Source: Diplocarpon mali (Eukaryota; Ascomycota; Leotiomycetes; Helotiales; Drepanopezizaceae). From it: a DNA stretch of 13,764 bases. Positions 7,311 through 13,764 of the stretch are shown in pieces. The stretch is taken from assembly GCA_024741835.1 (NCBI GenBank), contig JAENRP010000633.1:1-13764 (forward strand). Direction: 5' to 3'. Within the stretch, counting starts at the first letter, position 1. Each line of letters starts with the position of its first letter. The notes below the pieces were generated by a model. It was not told the origin of the DNA. It worked only from the letters and a program-made list of their open reading frames with translations, and did no database searches. Made by a program: the position numbers and the translations under genes.

Positions 7311-7766
7311 GCAGCTACTCCAACTCGGCCTGGTGCAGGTGGAGGTGCAGGTGCAGCCAGTCTGGGTAGGGGGGCGGGGTGGGGCAGGGTGGGTCGGGTG
7401 AGGTGGAGCCAGGTGTGTGGGTATATATCCAAGACGGGGATGTGGGTACTGGGGGGTGGGGGAGATGGGATGGCTGTGGGTCGGGGGTGCGGGGCTAGCC
7501 CTGGGTCGGATGGGAATGGGTATGGCAGCATCCGATCAGCACGAATGAGAGCTGGGCCCGCAGTGGGTCAGACCCGCGAGGGAGGGTGTGGATCGAGTAA
7601 ATGCGGCCGGTGATCGATTGGATCAGATCAAGGGTCTCTCGCTTAGCCATGCCCCACCTCTCCCGGGGGGAGGACACCCTTCCGTATGAAAAGTGCCCGC
7701 TCGGCCAGGTGGAGAGAGTCGCGAGTACCGTGGGCCTTCTTTACCCCCCCCAGTCACCCTGGGCAG
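7311..7766. other. gene-free G-rich stretch
   Basis: No recognisable gene. The plus strand is G-rich with ggtcgggt and gtgggt steps; a TATA-like gtatatatcc lies at 7420-7429. The 226-residue minus-strand frame across 6851-7531 is proline- and alanine-rich low-complexity sequence read through repeats and is not accepted as a gene. Confidence 0.4.
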
Positions 7767-7840
7767 AAGTTCAGGTCGGTCGCTGTTTTGCATCAGAGCG
7801 AAGCGACGAGCTAACCCGGATCGGAAACCGACCTGAACTT
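7767..7840. repeat. 74-bp structure with perfect 14-bp inverted repeat
   Basis: AAGTTCAGGTCGGT (7767-7780) and ACCGACCTGAACTT (7827-7840) are perfect inverted repeats enclosing 46 bases. The enclosed segment can form a further small hairpin (cgct 7781-7784 with agcg 7797-7800). No convincing target duplication flanks it and no Pol III box or T-run adjoins it. It could be a miniature transposon remnant, a structured RNA or a binding-site palindrome. Confidence 0.85.
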
Positions 7841-8047
7841 GGCTGACAGGTGCACACTTGCGCGGGAATGGCGCCACCCAGACCGACCAGGACATGACAA
7901 CTGCCCGCATCGTGACGGCCGGCGCGCTTTGCAATTAATGCGCGCCATGTCGTGGTCGTGGTGGTGGCAGCGGCAGCGGCGACGATACGAGACGGTCGCC
8001 ATTTCTGCGACCTCTCTCTGCAAATCCCATACCTGCTCTTCAACGAC

Positions 8048-8220
8048 GATGCTGTGCCTGCCTGCCTGCCTTCCTTCCTGCCTTCCTGCCTTCCTGCCTG
8101 GGTACCTACCTGGTGCTGTTTCATCCCACCTCGGAGTCGGCTCCCGCGGATCAACATTTGGATTCCCCATCGTCCATTTCCCATTTCCCATTTCCCATTT
8201 CCATTCCTCGTTCCTCATTC
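8048..8220. repeat. pyrimidine-rich short repeats (CCTG/CCTT, CCCATTT)
   Basis: Tetranucleotide cctg/cctt steps at about 8056-8100 are followed at about 8170-8202 by four to five copies of a 7-bp tcccatt unit, then ttcctc/ttcatt steps. Frames through it are low complexity. Confidence 0.75.
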
Positions 8221-8707
8221 TTCCTTCTCCACACCATCATCCTCGTCGTCGTCGTGACCGGCGATTTCATTTCCTTCGGGATTCTGATTATTGTCGCCAG
8301 TCTCGGCTCTCCGCGCCAAGGCCGGCCCCCACGGCCGCGCCTCAGCGAGCGCAGGCCAGGCCACGCGGGTCTGCTTCTGCCGTGTCGTGCCTTTGATACT
8401 CCCCTTCCCATCTACACAGTACGTCTGGTGAACTCTCCCCCCCCCCAAAAAGGCCTCTCTCCCTACCCATCTATCCATCTTATCCACGTACCCTGGACCT
8501 TACGCTAACCCCCCGCCCCATAGCCAGCCCCGCGGCGCGAAACACTCTCTGCGCACCACCGCACCACCGTATCCCATGCGAGAGGACGTGCTGTAGTCGA
8601 CTGCCAGAGGTGGTGGGAAGAAGCTCCCCTCCTCGTCTCCCCTGACCCCGTGACCTGACCTCACCTGACGGCGGCGGCGTGGGTCGGTCTGCCAGGTGAG
8701 AAAGCGA
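8221..8707. other. stretch without a confident gene; splice-like signals
   Basis: No confident gene. It contains a donor-like GTACGT at 8419-8424, a branch-site-like GCTAAC at 8504-8509 and an acceptor-like TAG at 8521-8523, the spacing of an ordinary 105-nt fungal intron, and a donor-like CAG-GTGAG at 8693-8700. The flanking frame has no ATG start. A 10-base poly-C run lies at 8437-8446, inside the presumed intron. Confidence 0.35.
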
Positions 8708-8779
8708 AGCAGAGGCAGAAGCAGAGGCAGAAGCAGAGGCAGAATCAGAGACCGAATCAGAGACCGAATCAGTATCAGA
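8708..8779. repeat. 12-bp minisatellite with drifting units
   Basis: Six 12-bp units: three identical agcagaggcaga (8708-8719, 8720-8731, 8732-8743), two identical atcagagaccga (8744-8755, 8756-8767) and atcagtatcaga (8768-8779), continuing in decayed form. The stepwise drift along the array records sequential duplication. Confidence 0.9.
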
Positions 8780-9138
8780 TTCAGTATTTCAAATCAGAGT
8801 GAGTGAAAGACACAAGTAGACCCCCCCCAACATCCAAATCCACCTAAGCAGAGGCCCATGTTGGAATGCTGGAGTCGCCTTTCGGGTTGCACTGCTTCGC
8901 TCTGCCCGGGGGGGGGGGGAGTTGGTCGGAGGGTGCGGCGGCATCTCATATCCAGATCCAATCTCCACCCCCAGATGCATGCAGGACCCATGGGCTGAGG
9001 CGTCGTCGTCATTCCTGGACCTTGCCGACGACCCTCTTCTCTGGACTCCCAACCGCATACCACCAGAGGATGCCCATCTCACACGGTAGGAGCCCCTTGC
9101 CGTATGTACGTAGGCGCTACTCTGCGCGTACTGGTGCA
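8780..9138. other. stretch without a confident gene
   Basis: A 12-base poly-G run lies at 8908-8919. A short plus-strand frame from ATG 8979 to a stop at 9087-9089 has the look of coding sequence (35 residues, MQDPWAEASSSFLDLADD at its start) and ends at a GT that could be a donor (9086), but its start context is poor and no homolog is recognised, so it is not called as a gene. Confidence 0.35.
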
Positions 9139-9362
9139 CAGGAGAGGAGGAGGAGGAGGAAGAGGAGGAGGTGGAGGTAGATGTAGAGGTAGAGGTAGAG
9201 GTAGAGGCAGAGGTAGAGGTAGAGGAAGAGGTAGAGGTATGGGTAAGGGTATAGATGTAGGTATGGGTATAGGTATAGGTATGGGTATGGGTATAGGTAT
9301 AGGTAAGGGTATACATACAGGTTCGGTATCGGGACAGGTATCGGGATCGGGATCGGGACAGG
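9139..9362. repeat. long GGTAGA/GGTATA/GGGTAT hexamer array
   Basis: After aggagg triplet steps, ggtaga-type hexamers run from about 9170 to 9238 and then give way to ggtata and gggtat types to about 9312, ending in gggatc/gggaca hexamers to 9362. All positions keep a 6-base period over more than 200 bases. The plus strand is G-rich with several GGG runs. Translations such as GRGRGR, GMGIGI or YLYPYP are repeat artefacts. Confidence 0.9.
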
Positions 9363-9636
9363 GAGGCTTCCGCCACCATGTCTCTCGCTACGCGGGGGGA
9401 GAAGAAGCAGCAAAGAGAAAAGGACCCGGGGGCCGCCTCCCTCCTCCCTCCTCCCTCCTCCATAGCCGAGTGTCATCCCCGTCTCCCGCCAGTTCCGCCG
9501 CTCATTCTCACCACACATATGGACCCAGCCTGGTCGGGAAGCGGGCACGCGCTCATCTACCACTCGGCTCGTCCGAGTCGAATACTCTCCTCGTCGCAGC
9601 CGTGGCCCGGGGACTGGCCACCGAGGACCAGCCACG
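9363..9636. other. stretch without a confident gene
   Basis: An ATG at 9378 lies in an excellent start context (cgccaccATGt) and opens a 202-residue plus-strand frame to 9986, but that frame runs through the CT repeat (SLSLSL), is Ser/Pro-rich, shows no known motif and competes with another open frame. It is recorded as a finding only. Confidence 0.35.
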
Positions 9637-9641
9637 ATGGC

Positions 9642-9678
<37 letters not shown>

Positions 9679-9728
9679 ACTCTCTCACTCACACTCTCTC
9701 TCCCTCACACACGCTCTCTCTCTCGCAG
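9637..9728. repeat. (CT)n tract ending in an acceptor-like CAG
   Basis: CT dinucleotides with CTTT, CACT and CACA interruptions fill about 9641-9724 and end in ctcgcag (9722-9728). A long polypyrimidine tract followed by CAG resembles a 3' splice site, but a bare CT repeat would produce the same look by chance. Confidence 0.85.
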
Positions 9729-10329
9729 CAAGGACCACGGCAGCCTCGAATCCGCTCCCCGGCGACGAGAACTCAGCCGTCAACTCGGGCGCGCTCGACA
9801 GCCACGTCACGGGGCCATGATCACCTGACGGAGACCGTCCTGTCTTGGGCCGAGTCGCCTCCAGCCGAGTCTATGCTAAAAACCCCCCCCTTCGGCTTTT
9901 GGGAGCGGCCGCCCACGCTCGAGCTTCGGCCTCATCATCCAGGACGGTGTGTGTATCCACCACCACTCACCTCTCATCCCCCCTAGCAAGACCTCCACGT
10001 CAAATTACCGAAGCATTGTACGGAGTTCATGACACCCGGACTGCACCGGTCACTTATACGCATAGGTGAGCCTGTTTCAGGCCTTTGGCTGACGGTATAT
10101 GCTACTACGGTGTAAGCTTCGGGAAGCAGATCCTCTCGACGGAGTAATGTCCTACTAGGAGCTGTGTCTCTCCACTCCTATGAGGATGATCTTCGTGCCC
10201 GCTGTCGTCCAAACCTAGCTTGCATCCCCCCCCCCCCGCGGGTGACCTCTTGGCTGCACGCCTCGTTCTGCAGTAAAGACGACGGCTACGGGTATGCAGG
10301 CACCAACACGGGGTCGGTTCACGGCTTTC
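9729..10329. other. stretch without a confident gene
   Basis: No recognisable gene. It contains a poly-C run of 12 at 10226-10237, the motif tgtacggagt at 10016-10025 that resembles the tips of some fungal MITEs but has no partner in the window, and a short palindrome TCCTA-C-TAGGA at 10150-10160. Confidence 0.4.
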
Positions 10330-10391
10330 ACCCCTCTCCCTCCCTCTCTCTCCCTCTCTCTCTCTCCCTCCTCTCCCTCCTCTCCCTCCCC
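10330..10391. repeat. CCCTCT pyrimidine repeat
   Basis: A run of ccctccctctct and cctctccct units, entirely pyrimidine for about 60 bases. Purine-rich RERERG frames on the opposite strand are artefacts. Confidence 0.85.
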
Positions 10392-11767
10392 CTTCTATAC
10401 CTCGAGTTTTACGCATTCTAACAAGAGGATACCCCAAGGACACGAACTACAGGAATGCGACTCGATCTGGGCTGGCGGCGAGTCCGACGGGCCTGACGCA
10501 TGCCCCCCCCCGTCCCCCCAAGCTTTTCGAGAAGTCGCACCCGGTGTCCAAAGCTTCATCGATCCCCACAATACGATTAGCTTCCCAGGCCGCCCGACGG
10601 AGATCCGAGGCCGATGAGGATTTCAATTTCAGCACGCGTGCCGCCGACGCCTCGCTCGACGAGATAGCTTCGACGGGCAGACTTGCCCAGTTTCAGACAA
10701 CCTCCCCCCCCCCTCAAATTAAATCCGATGGCTGGAGCAGCGGCACGGCTGACAAATTGAGCTCTAAAATACTCGCGTGCCGTCGCAACGGCGGCAATCG
10801 TAAAAATCCAAGGGCCGAGATTAGGGCGATATGATTTACCTCACCCTGGACGCCCCCCCCCGATGATCTAGTCAATCTAGTCAAATCTCCCCTTCCAATC
10901 AGTGGGTCCTCGAGAGCACAACGATCTTCTCGCTCGGGGGCGAAGAGCGAGTTCATTGGGTGTCGTGGCTATTAGCACACTTTTGCATCGATCGGTCGTC
11001 TTCCTCCCGGAAGGATTCCTGGCCGAATTTCATCAAGACCCTCCACCCTGGCTCGGCTATCCCTTGCCGCCGCTCAAGTACGGCCGCTTCAACTACGCAG
11101 GTACAGCCTGACGTTGGCAGACGGCAGGAAGTCAATTCGCTGCTGCTTACTACGTGCATGGTGCCCTGGGTGTTGTGTCGGGCCTCGGGGATACGCAGCC
11201 TACCCCATCTAAAAGTGGTCGCGAGCGTCGACGGTGTGATTTAAAGGTCTGCGGTCTCGAGGCGCTCGAGCAGCTCAATCTAGATGACGTAAAAGACTCA
11301 ACGAGGACTTCGACATACTGGTAGTGATCCCCTCTAGGATGCAGTACAGAGGATGGCAGAGGGGGGGATCCTCTCCCACAACGCCCACTTGGTTCAGAGG
11401 TGCACGCGAGGCTTTACAAGTAAGGCTCCCGGCAGACCGTGTTGGACGCTCCCATACCCGTCAGGTGATCAGAATCGACTCGGAGGATCACGACGACGCC
11501 ACAGGTTTGGAGTGCTCACGCCTCTGTCGCCAGGAAGGAGGAGCTGTGATTGTAAGCAAGAACCTGCGCCCGATGCTTCTCAAGAGCCCATCCGAGGTCA
11601 GCCGTCGGTCATAGCAGGTGCCGTCGCCTGACCGAAGCTGGGGGGGGATGATCTCCCGAGTCAGCTTGCAGCGAAAGTCTGCCGGCTCATGACCAGACAG
11701 ACGTATCCCGTCTTGATGCTCGCGTGAGGTGCAGTCTGGCAGATGGTGAGACGAGGTCAGAGTGCCA
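10392..11767. other. stretch without a confident gene
   Basis: The region is less GC-rich and less repetitive than the rest. A plus-strand frame through about 10520-10834 has balanced composition (FEKSHPVSKASSIPTIRLAS within it) but no ATG near its start and no recognised family. Further frames to 11640 overlap one another on both strands without motifs. Poly-C runs of nine or so lie at 10503-10511 and 10853-10861. Confidence 0.4.
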
Positions 11768-11787
11768 CCCCCCCCCCCCCCCNCCCC
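11768..11787. repeat. poly-C run containing an undetermined base
   Basis: A C run of about 20 positions with an N at 11783. The only ambiguous base of the window falls in its longest homopolymer, so the true length is uncertain and any frame crossing it cannot be trusted. Confidence 0.9.
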
Positions 11788-12031
11788 TCCCTCCGGAAAT
11801 CCCTCTGCCCACATTCTCCATTCTCCTCCTGCGGTGCATGGTACTTTGTTGATGGTGGCGTCGACTGCGCGCGCGACAATCTATCGGGACAGAGCTGCTT
11901 ACTGTGTGGTGCGGGCGGCTCAGTGCGGCCCCCGGTCGACAAGGGGGGGGGTGGCCCTGGGGTATGGGTTCTTGATGCGATATGCAATCTCTTGATTCCG
12001 GACGAAGACTCCTCCACGGGTAAGGAGGTCA
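11788..12031. other. gene-free stretch
   Basis: No recognisable gene; a poly-G run lies at about 11943-11950. Frames through it also cross the uncertain poly-C run at 11768-11787. Confidence 0.4.
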
Positions 12032-12084
12032 GGAGACTCTGGAGATCGACGCTAGACTAGCGACGAGCGATGTCTCGAGTCTCC
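12032..12084. repeat. nested inverted repeat / near-palindrome
   Basis: Outer arms GGAGACTC (12032-12039) and GAGTCTCC (12077-12084) enclose a perfect inner palindrome CGCTAG-A-CTAGCG (12050-12062), which extends with one mismatch to 12046-12066. The right arm is part of the duplicated block at 12063-12233. Confidence 0.7.
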
Positions 12085-12115
12085 TCAATCCCGGTGGTTT
12101 GATATGAGAGAGAGG

Positions 12116-12152
<37 letters not shown>

Positions 12153-12233
12153 AAGGGTGGGGTAGTCGAAGCCGAGCGATGTCTCGAGTCTCCCCAATCT
12201 CTGTGGGTTGATCTGAGAGAGCCGAGGGTGGGG
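12063..12233. repeat. tandem duplication with GA-tract expansion in one copy
   Basis: Copy 1 (about 12063-12162) and copy 2 (12172-12233) share cgagcgatgtctcgagtctc, a cccaat/tcaat step, tgggttgat-like sequence and a ccragggtgggg end. Copy 2 is 62 bp with a short gagaga; copy 1 is about 100 bp because its GA tract has grown to over 40 bp (12105-12150). The order of events could be duplication, then slippage in copy 1, or contraction in copy 2. Confidence 0.85.
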
Positions 12234-12450
12234 CTCGCGAAGGAAACGGGGCCCGACTTAGCCGCCAGGCCACGGGAAGCTTCGCGTACTCGTATCGGGA
12301 GGGAGGGCATTCGTCCCATGTTGCGTCCGACAAGAATATCCCGCAAGCTCCCGATGATGCAGGTCGAAGGTTCAGTGAGCACAGGAGATATTCCACCCTT
12401 GACCGGCGAGCCGTTCGGCTTGCATCAGGGCGCTAGGTCCAACCTTAAAA

Positions 12451-12479
12451 TCAAAAAGAAAAAAAAAAAAAAAAAAAGA
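12451..12479 (+). repeat. poly(A) tract
   Basis: Nineteen or so A bases preceded by aaaatcaaaaag and followed by gaggg. It could be simple sequence or the tail of a retroposed insertion, but no flanking target duplication or upstream gene-like body was recognised. Confidence 0.8.
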
Positions 12480-13168
12480 GGGTCGAGATCATCTGCCTGG
12501 CCCGGACCGGGATATGGCATATATCTGGAGTCGCGCCGCAAGCGCAGGGAAAACATGCCGGCCGCTGTCAGCGCACGCGAAGACACACGGCTGAGCGGCG
12601 CGGGCTCATCCCCTCCCTTCTCTTGCGCCTCCGGCCACACGGCTGGGGCCTCTCACGGGATCTGGGAGGCCGCGGTACGGTGGGCATGTTTGCATCCGGA
12701 GGCTCAGGATCTTGCCTGATCGGCCTCGGCTCCTCCTGGCATCCTTTTTTGCAGGTCTGCGCTCCACATCCGATTTCCATCACATCCGGAGCTTAACACC
12801 GCTCCCCCCCTCCGACCCGCTCGTCCGATTGGGCGTCACACGCGCTCCCCACGAACCACGAGCCGGCCGGTTGCCTCTCTCCTCTCCGCACTCGACGCGG
12901 AGCAAGACCAGGCTGTCGGGGCCCGCCCCTGTCGGCACACCAGACGAGCATCTTTTTCCTCGTCGTCTCGAGGAGAATCTGACGGAATTTCCAGAGCCGA
13001 GTTTTTCTCGCTGGTGCCCATAGCGAACTATCCTGGGGTCAGCGAGAAGCCGGCCTGATCTCCAAACCTCCCTGCGCATGCGTGGGACGCAGCCACGGTG
13101 ATTGGTGCCCGCCAGCCTCGAAGGCCTCATCACGTTTCCCCCCCCTCTTCTTTGGCGACCCCCCTGCG

Positions 13169-13224
13169 GCTGCTGCGGCTGCGGTAGCGGTAGCGGTGGC
13201 GGTAGCGGTGGCCGTAGCGGTGGC
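13169..13224. repeat. GCGGTA/GCGGTG hexamer repeat
   Basis: Six-base units gcggta and gcggtg alternate from about 13182 to 13224 after ggctgct triplets. On the minus strand they read as alternating Ala-Thr, an artefact. Confidence 0.85.
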
Positions 13225-13423
13225 CTCACCACCCTTAGACCGTAGCACCGACGGCCTTTAAGCGGATGCCGCAACTCGGCTGCCGTCCTGGCTCTCGGCG
13301 GGCGCGTGAGGGCTCGACGCAGGCCGGGGCAGCGTCGGCGGAAAGTCGTGCTATCTCGGCACTCCCGCGATCCGAATGATCGTCACCACGATGTTGCACC
13401 CGACTTCACCTCCAGACCCTGCA

Positions 13424-13442
13424 CGACTGCACGACTGCACTT
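13424..13442. repeat. short GCACGACT direct repeat
   Basis: Two tandem copies of an 8-bp gcacgact unit plus a partial third. Too short to interpret further. Confidence 0.6.
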
Positions 13443-13764
13443 GCTGTCCGCGCCGCGTGGGTCCTCGAATTCGGCTACCCGGCCCCGTGACGGGGCAGCA
13501 TCCGAACGAACTCTCCACGCCGCCGCCCACCGATACTTTTTTTTGTTTTTTCTTTTTCTTCTTCTGGTCCTGTGCGAGCCTGGGGTTTTCGCTCTCCCGA
13601 CGCGGCGGGCAGCGGATGGGATCACCGTCATCTCCAGGGGAGGGATGCACCGCTGGCGCCGTGCAGGTCTCCCGGGCACCGGTCGGGTACCTGTTCCTCG
13701 AAAGCCCCGCTCCTCTCCGCAAGGCGACCGCGCCGAAAGCTTCGGGCTGGGCTCCCCCAGCGGC

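Larger units (their letters stand above)
12234..13764. other. stretch without a recognisable gene
   Basis: No recognisable gene. It includes the poly(A) tract at 12458-12477, the GCGGTA hexamer at 13169-13222, a small perfect hairpin GCCCCG-TGA-CGGGGC at 13482-13496 and a T-rich tract at about 13537-13565. The longest frame, minus strand 12780-13274, is Arg/Pro/Gly-rich, starts in the hexamer repeat side and has no known motif. Confidence 0.4.

Noticed and set aside
6851..7531. 226-codon minus-strand frame upstream of ecl1
   Set aside because: Dominated by Pro/Ala low complexity from the GGTGCA hexamers and by the AT island (Lys-rich); no domain, and it overlaps the likely ecl1 promoter and leader.
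9104..9820. 238-codon frame with GRGRGR and GMGIGI repeats (RGG-like look)
   Set aside because: The Gly-Arg repeats come from the hexamer array. The later part (GSSESNTLLVAAVARGL region) is more protein-like, but nothing supports a start or a family.
10016..10025. tgtacggagt as a second MITE terminus
   Set aside because: No inverted partner was found within the window and the sequence does not match the TIR of the MITE at 4223-4498.
12451..12479. Poly(A) tail of a retroposed gene or SINE
   Set aside because: No target duplication, Pol III boxes or gene-like body upstream could be identified; simple A-tract is sufficient.

Overview
The window looks like nuclear DNA of a filamentous ascomycete (Pezizomycotina, probably Sordariomycetes). 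Three observations point there: the one gene I can name is an Ecl1-family zinc-binding protein with the Pezizomycotina-type N- and C-terminal blocks; the background is GC-rich with scattered intron-like signals; and there is a TA-flanked Tc1/mariner-type MITE. Genus and species cannot be read from the sequence.

Layout: 1-3900 is GC-rich and without a recognisable gene, holding an 11-bp repeat (217-260), a perfect 40-bp minisatellite (764-883), a CTT tract (1403-1433) and two G-quadruplex-prone repeats (2228-2267, 3411-3431). 3982-4560 is an AT-rich two-family minisatellite interrupted by a 276-bp MITE (4223-4498, TIRs about 43 bp, TA duplication). 4728-5545 carries opposed pyrimidine and purine tracts and several short-period minisatellites. 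A perfect GC-rich stem-loop lies at 5612-5641, downstream of the 3' end of ecl1. The ecl1-like gene is at 6182-6664 on the minus strand, followed on its upstream side by about 400 bp without an ATG on the gene's strand, then GGTGCA hexamers and an AT island. 7500-13764 again lacks a confident gene and holds a 74-bp perfect inverted-repeat structure (7767-7840), several minisatellites, a hexamer array, CT/GA tracts, a duplicated block with a near-palindrome (12032-12233), a poly(A) tract and many poly-C/poly-G runs.

No operon-like or pathway grouping is visible. Most long open frames are low-complexity translations of simple repeats (SLSLSL, GRGRGR, PTDPTD and similar) and are not annotated as genes. 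Weak hints of plus-strand exons between 8419 and 10834 are given as findings, not as genes. The most interesting structure is the MITE inside the minisatellite; the most secure gene is ecl1.
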